A model generated the notes under the pieces. It searched no databases, was not told the origin of the DNA, and worked only from the letters and a program-made list of their open reading frames with translations. A DNA stretch of 64,000 nucleotides, from positions 62,001-126,000 of the forward strand of contig CAWCWZ010000043.1 of the NCBI GenBank assembly GCA_963799395.1, written 5' to 3'. Below, piece by piece: positions 30,804-41,290 of the stretch (the stretch's first letter is position 1; each line of letters opens with the position of its first letter). Both the position numbers and the translations under genes were made by a program. This DNA comes from Bog-752 sp963799395 (GTDB taxonomy: Bacteria; Actinomycetota; Thermoleophilia; UBA2241).

Positions 30804-33013
30804 TCAGGGAGCGGCCGGCGGGGCGAGCGCGACTGCCAGCTCGGCGCTCGAGTTGCTGTCGTAAGGGTTGAGCGCGAGAGCCTGCCTGAACGCCGCCGCG
30901 GCGGCGGCCCTGCGCCCCAGGACGTTCAGCTGCATGAGCCCGAGCTCGTAGTAGGTCGAGTAGTTCCGCGGCTGCAGGCGGACCGCCTGCTCGAGGGTGG
31001 CCAGGGTCGCGCTCGCCCGCCCTTGCTGCTGCTCGACCAGGGCGAGCGTGAACAGCGGGTCGACCGCGAGCGGGTCGAGCCGGTGCGCCCGGCGCGCCTG
31101 CACGATCGCCGCCGAGATGCGGTTGTCGCTCGCCAGGTCGATGGCCCGCGACAGGGCGCCGTTCGAGAGGTACGGCGGCAGGAAGCTCAGCGCCACGAGC
31201 GCCAGCAGTCCGGTGGCCAGCACGCGAGAGGCGACGCCAAAGCGCGGGCCCCGCGACTCCGCCGGCGTGACGGCCGGGGAGTGGCCTCCGCCGGCGAGGC
31301 GGCGGACGCGGCCGGCTCTTCCGGTGTGGCGGCGGGCGTGGCCGGCTCTTCCGGCGCGGCGGCGGGCACCGTCGGCTCGCCGGCCGCCGCGAGTCCGGCT
31401 CGCCGGCCCCGCACGTAGGCGGCCGCCACCCCGGCCAGCAGCAGGAACGCCACCGCCGCCGCGGCCATCTCCCAGTCCCAGTCGATGGTCATGTGGAAGG
31501 TGAAGGCCACGATCGCGGCCTGCACGGCGGCCAGCAGACCGCGGTCGGCGTCGCGCGCCGCCCTTCCCACGGGCCGCAGCGCGGCGACCAGGAGGCCGCC
31601 GATGGCCAGGACGAAGAGGACGAGCCCCACGAGGCCCAGCTCGCTGAGCACGTTGATCCACTGGTTGTGGGCGTCCTTGACGACGAACGACTCGTTGGGC
31701 CGGTAGAGGTAGTTCGTGAACCGGAAGGTGCCGGCGCCCGTGCCGGCCAGCGGGTGGTGGAGGAAGCTCTTCAGGCCCTCGCGCGCCATGGGGATGCGGC
31801 CGTTGCTGCCGAGCGCGAGCAGACGGCTGGCCCCGCTCGACCGGGGGTTGGCGCTCGTGTCCGACGAGGTGAACTGGTGGGCGATCTTGTGCGCCACGCC
31901 GCCGACCCCGCCGTACCGCGAGGCGAAGGCCAGGCCGCCCGCGGCCACGACGACCACGGCGACGGCCAGCACCACCGCGCCGACGATCTGCCGCCGGCGA
32001 CCGGCGAGGCCGACGCGGCCGGTGACGATCGCGGCGGCCGCCTGAGCGCCGGCCGCGACGCCCAGGGCGACGAGCGCCGAACGTCCGAAGGTGTGCCCCT
32101 GGGCGGTGCGCAGCGCGTCGTTCGTGGTGGCGTTGAAGAGCGTGTCGAGATGACGTCCGAGGTAGAGAGCGGCAGCCACGGGCATCGCGGTCAGCGCCAG
32201 GGAGAGCGCCCCCTGGAGCCGTTCGTTGGTGAGCGCGAAGTACACGAGCAGCGCCAGCGCCAGCGCCAGGGTGCCGCCGCGCGAGAAGGTGAAGAACAGG
32301 GTGAACAAGAAGAGCGCGAGAGCGCCGGCGAGGGCGCCTCGCGCCGCGGCCGGCAGGCCGCGGCGCGAGGCGCCCTCGAGCGCCGGCACGATCGCCATGA
32401 CGAGCATGATGGCGAGCACGTTCCAGTAGCCGATCGGAGCGCTCAGACGGGCGTACAGATGGGCGTGCGTCACCTTGTCGGGCAACACTTTTCCGAGGAA
32501 GGCAAAGACGGCCACCGGCACCATCGCGCCGACGTAGCCGTACCCGGCCAGACGCAGCTGCGTCGGCCCGGCCGGCGTCGCCGTGATGACGGCGGCGACG
32601 ATCAGGTACAGCAGGCTCATGTCGAAGGCCAGCCACGACAGGTCGGGACCCACCGACCAGACGATCGACAGCCCCTCCCACAGCGTGAACAGGGCCAGCG
32701 CCGAGAGGCCGATGAGGGCCGTCTTTCCGAGCCTGAGCCGGCGCGGCGCGAGCCACACCCACACGGCGCTCAGAGGCAGCAGCACGAATACGACGGGCGC
32801 CGTGCGGGCATAGATATAGCCGCCGGACAGGAACGACAGGGTAACGACGGCGACGAGGACCGTCGCCACGGGGAGGCAGCGCAGGCAGAAGAGGGCGAGG
32901 CGAACGACCGGAGGCGCGTCGCTCAGGCGCGGGCCCCGGTACGGCGCATCGCTCTCGGTCACTGCGTCAAGCTGCTCCACGAAGGGTAGTATACTCACCG
33001 CCGCGAGCGCCAC
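30804..33013 (-). CDS. O-antigen ligase/polymerase-like membrane protein with TPR tail, one frame break
   Basis: It has about ten to twelve membrane helices from residue ~40. The central loop has a Wzy/WaaL-type stretch (FLHHPLAGTGAGTFRF, then VKDAHNQWINVLSELGLVG, where the HNQW pattern is characteristic). A frame change near 31270 lies in an Ala/Pro/Glu repeat linker (EEPATPAATPEEPAASAASP). After it the frame continues with a membrane helix and a C-terminal TPR-like region (AVRLQPRNYSTYYELGLMQL, ALALNPYDSNSSAELAVAL). Total about 735 residues. It would polymerise or ligate the glycan made from the neighbouring nucleotide sugars. GTG 33013 is the farthest start; a later GTG could be used. Confidence 0.85.
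32329..32378. repeat. 23-bp-arm perfect inverted repeat inside the ligase-like gene
   Basis: Arms 32329-32351 and 32356-32378 are exact reverse complements with a 4-base spacer. The DNA encodes a short loop between two membrane helices. Confidence 0.93.
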
Positions 33014-33124
33014 GCGATGGGCCCGCGGGCAACGAAGGAACGTGGTAATCGTCCGACCAGCGTGGTATAAAAATTGCCTACCGGAACTGGCAAGAAACGC
33101 GGACCGCAGATGAAGGGGGTTTCA

Positions 33125-33487
33125 ATGAAGATGAGAATCGTGACTGTCGCAGTCATGATCGTCGTCGCGGTGCTCATGGTCGCTTCGGTCGCGCAGGCCG
33201 CGTCCAGCACCACCACGGCGATCATCAAAGACGCGCAGGACGGACACATCGACGGCAACTGGACGGCTGCTCAGGTCCAGGCCGCGCTGTCGTACCTGAA
33301 GAGCGACCCGTCGCTCGTGCAGTACACCGACGTCGAAGGTGTCCTCGAAGACTACCTTGCCAGCCTGCCCGCACCGGCGGCCGAGACCGGCGGACTCATG
33401 TTCACGGGCGGCTCGACCGTCGTCATCTTCGCCTTCGGGCTGGCCCTCATGGGCGGTGGTCTCGCCTTGCGAAGGCGCCACGCGTAA
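33125..33487 (+). CDS. Small secreted surface protein with C-terminal anchor
   Basis: ATG 33125 was chosen: GGGGG lies 7-11 bases upstream and a clean Sec signal follows (MKMRIVTVAVMIVVAVLMV, cleavage near AQAAS). The mature part is short and acidic (about 65 residues). The C terminus has LMFTGGSTVVIF, a hydrophobic stretch and RRRHA, the layout of a sortase (LPxTG) signal with a variant motif. It is divergent from the ligase-like gene; the gap has an AT-rich TATAAAAATT near 33065 suggesting a strong promoter. A hairpin terminator follows. Confidence 0.8.
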   Translation: MKMRIVTVAVMIVVAVLMVASVAQAASSTTTAIIKDAQDGHIDGNWTAAQVQAALSYLKSDPSLVQYTDVEGVLEDYLASLPAPAAETGGLMFTGGSTVVIFAFGLALMGGGLALRRRHA

Positions 33488-33518
33488 GGTTCCTCCGACA
33501 CTGCGGTCTTGAGCGTGT

Positions 33519-33549
33519 GAGCGCCCCGGAAACGGGGCGCTCTTCGTTT
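33519..33549. terminator. Rho-independent terminator
   Basis: A 10-bp stem (33519-33528 with 33533-33542), a GAAA tetraloop and a T-rich tail (TTCGTTT) lie 32 bases after the small surface protein gene. It also touches the stop of the convergent gene at 33549. Confidence 0.85.
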
Positions 33550-35309
33550 CAGCCCGGCACGACCAGGGTCACCCCTGCCGGCCCTCCCGCTGTCTTCACG
33601 GCCTGGGACGCCCGCAGGCCGAGGTCTCCCGCCAGAGCGAGCGCCAGGCGTCGGTCGCTCGCGCGGTAGTACACGACCGGCAGCGCCGCCGACGCGAGCG
33701 ATCCCGCGGACCTCCGCAGGGCCACCCAGCCGAACGAGTCGAGACGGGCGACCGCGCGCGCGGTGGCGCCGGCGGCGCCGGCGACCGCGACCCTGGTCAG
33801 CGTGCGTTCGTAGAAAGTCACGCCGAGCCGGGTGGCCGGCAGGCGCGGCGCGAAGAACGCGGGCTGCACGGCGCGAACGAAGGTCGCAGCGTTGCCGCGC
33901 GCCCATTCCGAGACCACCGCGCGAGTGAGGTCGTTGCCGGCAGCCGCGTTGCCCGCGGTGACGACGGACCTGCCTGTCGCGACGGGACCCGAGCTGCCGG
34001 TCGCGCCGGGCGCGAGGCTTGCGGCCGGTAGGGGGCTGGCGCTGGCCAGTGGTGCTGCGACGCCCGTGGTGACGGCCGACAAGGGCAGTCCGGCGGCCGC
34101 CGCGCGGGCGTCGATGGCATTGTTGACGGCCTCGCCGGGCCCCGGCACCTCCGACACGACGGCCGGCAGCGCGGCCCCCTCCACACCGGTCAGGGCGGCG
34201 CCCAACACCGCCGAAAGGCGCCTGGTCGGCACGATCCCGGTCGCGGACCTGCCCACGGCGACGACGACCCCGAGGGGCGGACCCCCAGCCCTCCGGCCGA
34301 GCGCTCGTGCCACCGCGGCCGGCGAGCGGCAGGCCCGCACCTCGACGCGCACGCCCCGCACGCCGTAGCGCCGCAGCTCGCCCGCGAAGGCGACGCGATA
34401 CCGCGCCGCCCAGCGCCCAAGAGGCGAGGTCAGAACGACCACCGTCCGGCCCGCGGGCCGCACCTCGGCGCTGGCTGGGTACACCGGCGACGCGGCGTCG
34501 AAGGCAAACGACTGACGCAGGGCGAGGAGCGCGCCGGGCGACGGCAACCACCGTTGATACCGGCCCCGATGGTAGACGACCGCCGGCAGGGAGCTCGTGA
34601 CCAGGTCGCCCGCGTCGGCCGTGTTCAGGGCGGCGGCGATCGCCGTGACCGCCTGCAGCTTGAGGGCGGTGTTCACGTCGGTCGAGCCCAGAATGTAGTT
34701 GACGAACCCGACCAGGTTCAGCTCACCGTCGCTGCCGTCCTTGAGCACGAGCCGCAGGTAGCGCACCTGTCGCTGGAGCGCCCGCAGCGGCGACTGGTGC
34801 ACCGTCCAGACACCGACGAGCGGCACCGGCCGCGGGTGGACGACCTTGGTCGCCACGTTGATGATACCCGGCAACGCGGCACGTACCGCCTGCGGGTCGA
34901 TCGTGATCCACGAGCCGAACGACACCCCGAGCCGCTCGCCCAGGGCGCTCGCGGCGACCCGCGGGCCGGCCTGGTCGACGATCTCGACGAGCGGCTGGAG
35001 GCCGGCGCCCGGCAGCTTGCAGGCCAGTCGCACGGGCACGACGACGGCCGTGAAGCGCGATAGATCGTAGTCGATGTGGAGCCACACCGCTCCGGCGCAG
35101 CCTTCGGACCGGGGACCGTTCACAAAGACGGCGATATCGCGCGGCGGCGGCGGCGGTGCGAGCGGCGGGCGCGTGGCTACCGCCGGCACGACCCGGTGCC
35201 ACGGTCCGGGGGTGGCCAGCAGGATGATCACGCCCAGCGTGACGAGAACGCCGAGCAGCAACACGGCCCAGGGGTCGAGGCGCCGCGGCACGCCGCGCAG
35301 GCGGCTCAC
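33549..35309 (-). CDS. Uncharacterised membrane-anchored extracytoplasmic protein
   Basis: One N-terminal TM helix (residues ~13-33) is followed by a Pro-rich linker and a large Ala/Val-rich extracytoplasmic part of about 540 residues. Its N-terminal half (DIAVFVNG, FTAVVVPVRLAC, WITIDPQAVRAALPGI) has the strand order of an LCP-like domain without the conserved arginines, so it may be an inactive LCP relative (inference). A later part (RTVVVLTSPLGRWAARYR ... LRRYG) resembles a LytR C-terminal domain. GTG 35309 overlaps the LCP stop (GTGA, 35306-35309), so the two are made together. Confidence 0.55.
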   Translation of the reverse strand: MSRLRGVPRRLDPWAVLLLGVLVTLGVIILLATPGPWHRVVPAVATRPPLAPPPPPRDIAVFVNGPRSEGCAGAVWLHIDYDLSRFTAVVVPVRLACKLPGAGLQPLVEIVDQAGPRVAASALGERLGVSFGSWITIDPQAVRAALPGIINVATKVVHPRPVPLVGVWTVHQSPLRALQRQVRYLRLVLKDGSDGELNLVGFVNYILGSTDVNTALKLQAVTAIAAALNTADAGDLVTSSLPAVVYHRGRYQRWLPSPGALLALRQSFAFDAASPVYPASAEVRPAGRTVVVLTSPLGRWAARYRVAFAGELRRYGVRGVRVEVRACRSPAAVARALGRRAGGPPLGVVVAVGRSATGIVPTRRLSAVLGAALTGVEGAALPAVVSEVPGPGEAVNNAIDARAAAAGLPLSAVTTGVAAPLASASPLPAASLAPGATGSSGPVATGRSVVTAGNAAAGNDLTRAVVSEWARGNAATFVRAVQPAFFAPRLPATRLGVTFYERTLTRVAVAGAAGATARAVARLDSFGWVALRRSAGSLASAALPVVYYRASDRRLALALAGDLGLRASQAVKTAGGPAGVTLVVPG

Positions 35310-37066
35310 TTCACGCGGGTGAACGACGTGGCGAGTGCCATCATGGCGTCGTTACCGAGCTCGTTGTCGAGCGTGTTGGCGACCCAGTAGAGATTGCCCG
35401 CCGACTTCCAGGCGACCATGTGGAGCTGCGTCCCGTTGTAGAACTGCAGGTAGCGGACGCCGCCGACCACCCGCACCACGTCGGGCGAAGTGATCGCCGG
35501 AGGGTCGGTCCAGCGCATCTCTTCGATCTGCCAGTAACCGCCGGTCGGCGTGGTGGCGCACACGACCATGGCCGCGGCCCTGCCGTGACCGGTGGGGATC
35601 GTGTAGGTGCGCGACATCGTCCAGTCATAGGAGTACCCGGACACCCAGGTGGTGGGCATGAACACCTTGACTCTCGTCTTCTGGGCGAGCTGACGCCACT
35701 CCGCGGTGTCCTGCGGGCTGTGGTAGACGATGGTCGGGCCGGCCGCCGCCTTCTGCGGCAGCACGAGCGTGCCGGTGTAGTCGGCTCCGACGACCACGGT
35801 GACGCCGGTCTGCACGCCGGGAGCGCGCGGTACGGTGACCACCCGGCTGGGCGGCAGCATGGCGGCGATATCGCGGGCGTTGCCGACGTAGCCCTGGGTC
35901 GCATAGACGAGGTTGGCTTTGGTGTCGCTTTGCACGGCATTGCCGGCGACCGTGGTCGCATACCCCTGGGCGACGAGCTGCGCGGCCGCCCCGGCGGCGC
36001 TGCCGGCGGCCGCGCCGCCGTTGACCAGGGCGACCGTGAACGAGGTCTTGGGCTGCGACTCGCCCTGGGGCGTCTGCACCGGCGGTCGGTCGGGGTGCGT
36101 GAACTGATCGACGACCGCGGCGACCTCGGCGGGCGACGCCTGCAGCTCGTCGGCGCCGCCGACCACGATGGGCTCGCCGACGAGATGCGTCTGGTAGATG
36201 TGCGACGTGTTGACGCTGAGCGCGAGCTGGACGAGCGACAGCAGCTTCTTGATCGACGAGACGTCGGAGACGGTATTCTCGCTGACGATGCTGATCAGCT
36301 TGGGCAGCTTGAGGATGTTGTGCCAGCGCAGCGCCTGGCGCTTGAGCTCGCGCAGGAACACCTGCTGGCGCTGCATGCGGCCCCAGTCGCCGAACTGGTC
36401 GTGGCGGAAGCGCACGTAGCTCAAGGCATCGTGGCCGTTGAGCCGCTGGTAGCCGGCCTGGAGGTCGATCGACGAGTAGCCGGTGACGGCGGTGTTGTTG
36501 TAGTACTGGCGATCGACGTCGAGGTAGATGCCGCCGAGGTAGTCGACGATGTCGATGAAGCCGACGAAGTTGACGTCGATAAAGTGGTCGACCGGCAGGC
36601 CGGTGAGATTCTCGAAGGTCTTGACCGACAGCGCCGGCCCGCCGTCGGAGTAGGCGGCGTTGATGCGGTCGGTGCCCCAGCCGGGGATCTCGACGCGCAG
36701 GTCGCGCGGGATCGACAGCATCGAGATGCTCCTGGTGGCGGGGTCGATGCGCAGCAGCATGATCGTGTCGGAGCGCCCCTTGTCGCCGGCTATGCCCTCG
36801 CGCCGGTCGCTGCCCAGCACGAGGATGTTCTCGGCCTCGCCCGGCTTGCGGTGCACCCTGAGAACCTTCTGCACCTGCTTCACAGTGATGCGGTCGGTGG
36901 GGCTCTTGGCGACTTGGGCGACCGTGTGCTGCAGGTAGCCGGCGCCCATGCCGAACGTGGTGGCCGTGGCCACCACGATGACGAGCACCGTCCACTTGAG
37001 GACGCGCACCCACACGGGCACGACGGGTCTTCGGGGCGTCACGGTATACCGGGTGTACTGGGGCAC
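35306..37066 (-). CDS. LytR-CpsA-Psr glycan ligase with LytR C-terminal domains
   Basis: It transfers undecaprenyl-linked glycans to peptidoglycan. One TM helix (residues ~23-45) precedes the LCP domain: NILVLGSDRREGIAGDKGRSDTI split by Arg/Asp catalytic contacts, SIPRDLRVEIPGWG, INAAYSDGG, LSYVRFRHDQFGDWGRMQRQ (conserved Arg/Asp). Two LytR_C-like repeats follow (residues ~340-400 and beyond) and an extended tail. Length is 586 residues. The start is the GTG at 37066 with GGAG upstream. It sits beside murA and downstream of the glycan polymerase genes, which fits a wall-glycan ligase. Confidence 0.93.
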   Translation of the reverse strand: MPQYTRYTVTPRRPVVPVWVRVLKWTVLVIVVATATTFGMGAGYLQHTVAQVAKSPTDRITVKQVQKVLRVHRKPGEAENILVLGSDRREGIAGDKGRSDTIMLLRIDPATRSISMLSIPRDLRVEIPGWGTDRINAAYSDGGPALSVKTFENLTGLPVDHFIDVNFVGFIDIVDYLGGIYLDVDRQYYNNTAVTGYSSIDLQAGYQRLNGHDALSYVRFRHDQFGDWGRMQRQQVFLRELKRQALRWHNILKLPKLISIVSENTVSDVSSIKKLLSLVQLALSVNTSHIYQTHLVGEPIVVGGADELQASPAEVAAVVDQFTHPDRPPVQTPQGESQPKTSFTVALVNGGAAAGSAAGAAAQLVAQGYATTVAGNAVQSDTKANLVYATQGYVGNARDIAAMLPPSRVVTVPRAPGVQTGVTVVVGADYTGTLVLPQKAAAGPTIVYHSPQDTAEWRQLAQKTRVKVFMPTTWVSGYSYDWTMSRTYTIPTGHGRAAAMVVCATTPTGGYWQIEEMRWTDPPAITSPDVVRVVGGVRYLQFYNGTQLHMVAWKSAGNLYWVANTLDNELGNDAMMALATSFTRVK

Positions 37067-37197
37067 TGAGGGCGGCTCCGTGTCAGGCGACGTGGATGAA
37101 GATCATTTGCGTCATCCCACTCTGAGGATTGTACCGCACGGAGATAGTACCGCGGGAGCGGCGCCGGTGGCAGATCGACGCCCGCGTCGCGCGGTTC

Positions 37198-38547
37198 TCA
37201 GGGGCCGGCGAAGCCTGCCCCTGCCCCGCTCCGAGCGACGTCGGCCCCCAGGCCGGCGAGCTTGCCGACGAAGGCCTCATAGCCGCGGTCGACGTGGTGC
37301 AGGCCACGCACCTCGGTCACGCCTTCGGCCGCGAGGCCGGCGATGGCGAGGGCGGCGCCGCCGCGCAGGTCGGGGGCCTCGACCACGCTGCCGGTGAGCT
37401 GGCGCGGGCCCGAGACCACGGCGTGGTGGCCGCTCGTGGTGATGCCGGCGCCGAGGCGATTGAGCTCGTCGACCACGGCGAAGCGGTTCTCGAAGACGTT
37501 CTCGGTGACGATGGACGTGCCCTCGGCCAGCGACAACGCCACCATGAACTGCGCCTGCAGGTCGGTGGCGAAGCCCGGGTGCGGCAGCGTGGAGACGTCG
37601 ACCGGCCGCAGCGGCCCCAGCACCCGCGCGCGGATCGTGCGGTCGCCCTCGTCGACCTGCGCGCCCATGGCCCGCAGCTTGTTCAGGAACAGCTCGAGGC
37701 ACGACGGGTTGAGGCCGCTCACGGTCACGTCGCCCCCGGTCGCGACGCCGGCCAGCAGGTAGGTGCCGGCCTCGATGCGGTCGGCGATGACCTCGTGGAT
37801 GGCGCCGTGCAGCTCGTGGCCGCCCTCGATCGCGATCGAGCTGGTTCCGGCCCCGTGGATGTGGGCGCCCATCGACATGAGGAACTTTGCGAGGTCGACG
37901 ATCTCGGGCTCGCGCGCCGCGTTGTCGATCACCGTGATGCCGCGCGCGGCGGTCGCCGCCATGAGGAGGTTCTCGGTCGCGCCGACGCTGGGGTAGTCGA
38001 GCGGCACGACCGCGCCCCGCAGGCCGTCGCTTGTGACTTCGATGAAGCCGTGCTCGATCTCGACGGCGGCGCCCAGCTTCTGCAGGCCGCGAATGTGAAA
38101 GTCGATGCGCCGCGGACCGATGTTGCAGCCGCCGGGCATGGCGATCGTGGCCCTCCCCAGGCGGGCGACCATCGGTCCCATCACGATGATGCTGGCCCGC
38201 ATGCGCCGCACGAGCTCGTAGGGAGCGCGCTCGCTCAGCTCTCCCGACGGGTCGATCCGCAGCTCGCCGTCGTCGAACGTCACGGCGGCGCCGAGCGCGC
38301 GCAGCATGTCGATCATGGTGAACACGTCGGCGATGCGCGGCACGCGGCGGATGGTCGACGGCTCGTCGGCCAGCAGGCTGGCCGCCATCAGCTTGAGGGC
38401 CGAGTTCTTGGCGCCGGCCAGGACGATCTCGCCCTCGAGCCGGCGTCCGCCGCGCACGAGCAGCGAGCGCCCTTGTGGCTCGGCTTCGCCCACGTCAGGC
38501 TCCTGGACTTCGCCTCCGGTCGTTGCCGGTCGTCTCGCCTGGATCAT
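37198..38547 (-). CDS. murA: UDP-N-acetylglucosamine 1-carboxyvinyltransferase
   Basis: This is the first committed step of peptidoglycan synthesis: it adds enolpyruvate from PEP to UDP-GlcNAc. GAKNSALKLMAASLLADEPS binds substrate, the catalytic cysteine is in MPGGCNIGPRRIDFHI (fosfomycin target), and DYPSVGATENLLMAA, GTYLLAG and HPGFATDLQAQFMV are typical. Length is 449 residues, with an N-terminal extension of about 30. ATG 38547 overlaps the atpC stop (ATGA), so it is co-translated with the ATP synthase operon. Confidence 0.96.
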   Translation of the reverse strand: MIQARRPATTGGEVQEPDVGEAEPQGRSLLVRGGRRLEGEIVLAGAKNSALKLMAASLLADEPSTIRRVPRIADVFTMIDMLRALGAAVTFDDGELRIDPSGELSERAPYELVRRMRASIIVMGPMVARLGRATIAMPGGCNIGPRRIDFHIRGLQKLGAAVEIEHGFIEVTSDGLRGAVVPLDYPSVGATENLLMAATAARGITVIDNAAREPEIVDLAKFLMSMGAHIHGAGTSSIAIEGGHELHGAIHEVIADRIEAGTYLLAGVATGGDVTVSGLNPSCLELFLNKLRAMGAQVDEGDRTIRARVLGPLRPVDVSTLPHPGFATDLQAQFMVALSLAEGTSIVTENVFENRFAVVDELNRLGAGITTSGHHAVVSGPRQLTGSVVEAPDLRGGAALAIAGLAAEGVTEVRGLHHVDRGYEAFVGKLAGLGADVARSGAGAGFAGP

Positions 38548-38972
38548 GCCTGAGCCGCGACCTTGAGCCGGTTCTCGGCCCTGCGGAGCGCCTGCTCGGC
38601 CTTATAGAAGTCGACTTCGGCGTGCGCGCCCGGGTCGCCGCGCAACGCGAGCCGGTCTTCGGCCCGCTGCCGCGCCGCCGTGGCTCGCACGACGTCGATG
38701 TGGCCCGCCTGCTCGGCCTGGTCGACGACCAGCAGGACCTTGTCGAACAGCACCTGGACGTAGCCGATGCCGGTGGCGAAACGCTCCCACGTGCCGTCGG
38801 GCAGCTGCACGCGGGCTTCGCCGATCTTGACGAGCGAGACCAGCGGCTCGTGACGGGGCAGAAAGCCGAGCTCGCCTTCGATGCCGGGCACGATCACCAT
38901 GCTCGCCTCGCCGGCGTACACCGAGCCGTCGGGCGTGACGACCTCGACCTGGAGCCTGCGCTCGTCGGACAT
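38544..38972 (-). CDS. atpC: F1Fo ATP synthase epsilon subunit
   Basis: This subunit of the F1 central stalk couples rotation and can inhibit ATP hydrolysis. The N-terminal beta sandwich is clear (LQVEVVTPDGSVYAGEASMV, GELGFLPRHEPLV, GIGYVQVL), followed by two C-terminal helices rich in Ala and Arg. Length is 142 residues. The stop overlaps the murA start; the start lies 3 bases after the atpD stop. Confidence 0.95.
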   Translation of the reverse strand: MSDERRLQVEVVTPDGSVYAGEASMVIVPGIEGELGFLPRHEPLVSLVKIGEARVQLPDGTWERFATGIGYVQVLFDKVLLVVDQAEQAGHIDVVRATAARQRAEDRLALRGDPGAHAEVDFYKAEQALRRAENRLKVAAQA

Positions 38973-38974
38973 GA

Positions 38975-40468
<1,494 letters not shown>

Positions 40469-40529
40469 GACCTCAGGCTCCGCAGCCGTTTGTCGACTCA
40501 CAGTCTCATCTGCCTTTCGCCCGGCCGTC

Positions 40530-40568
40530 GGGCCGAGGCGCTCGGCTTTCAGCCGAGCGCCTCGGCCC
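40530..40568 (-). repeat. Perfect 18-bp-arm hairpin across the atpG stop
   Basis: Arms 40530-40547 and 40551-40568 pair perfectly with a TTC loop. It spans the atpG stop codon (40549-40551), 62 bases before the atpD ATG on the minus strand. It could tune expression between atpG and atpD, or act as an mRNA processing or attenuation signal (inference). Confidence 0.85.
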
Positions 40569-41272
40569 CCGCCACGACCTCGAGGATCTCCTGGGTGATC
40601 GACGCCTGTCGCGCCCGGTTCATCGACAGCGTGTAGTCGGCGATCAGGTCGTCGGCGCTCTCGCTGGCGTTGCGCATGGCGGTCATGCGGGCGCCCTGCT
40701 CGCTCGCGCTCGACTCGAGCAGCGCCCGGAAGACGGCGATCTCGACGTAGCGGGGCAGCAGCTTGGCGAAGATCTGCGCCGTCCTCCGGTTCGTAGAGGT
40801 AGGTGACCAGCGGCCGCTCACGATCCTCGGTGTAGATCTCCTGCGGCTCGATGGGCAGGATTTGCACGTCCATGAGCGTCTGCTCGATCGGCGTCTTGAA
40901 GTGGTTGTAGATGAGGCGCACGCGGTCGACCTGCTCGCTCGTGTAGAGGTCGATGACGTGGTGGGCGATGGCTTCGGCGTCGGCGTAGGTCGGCCGGTCG
41001 CTCTTGCCCGACCACGACTGGTCGATCGTCATGCCGCGAAAGCGCAGGGTGCCGATGCCCTTCTTGCCCACGACCAGCAGCCGGCGATCGAGTCCTTTGC
41101 CTTCGAGCTCGCGGTCGGCCGCAAAACAGGCGCGCAGCACGTTGGCGTTGAAGGCGCCGGCGAGGCCCCGGTCGCCGGTGATGACGAGCAGGGCCTCGGC
41201 CTTGGCCGAGTCGTGCTCGCGCAGCAGGGCGAAGCTGTTCTTCTCGGTGGCGTGGATGCCCAGCCCGAGCTT
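40549..41272 (-). CDS. atpG: F1Fo ATP synthase gamma subunit, 5'-truncated at the join and frame-broken
   Basis: This is the rotor subunit of F1. The middle block LLVITGDRGLAGAFNANVLR and the C-terminal ALLESSASEQGARMTAMRNA, LIADYTLSMNRARQASITQE are unmistakable. A frame change near 40785 joins YLYEPE to QIFAKLLPRYVEIAVFRALL. The N-terminal 60-70 residues, including the first rotor helix, are missing because the sequence switches to phage DNA at about 41,270. The upstream operon genes (atpA, atpH and so on) are therefore absent. Confidence 0.93.
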
Positions 41273-41290
41273 GTCACGATTTCCAACAGC
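41260..41290. other. Probable chimeric junction between two genomes
   Basis: On the left, gamma-subunit codons run on the minus strand in GC-rich DNA. On the right, capsid codons run on the plus strand in clearly lower-GC DNA. Neither gene has its 5' end and neither is continued elsewhere in the window. The exact base cannot be fixed, but 41,265-41,280 is the likeliest span. All genes to the left fit one host, all to the right another. Confidence 0.85.

Noticed and set aside
31280..31400. Short direct repeats of the Ala-Pro-Glu-Glu type as a mobile repeat
   Set aside because: They are low-complexity codons in the linker of the ligase-like protein, not a separate element.
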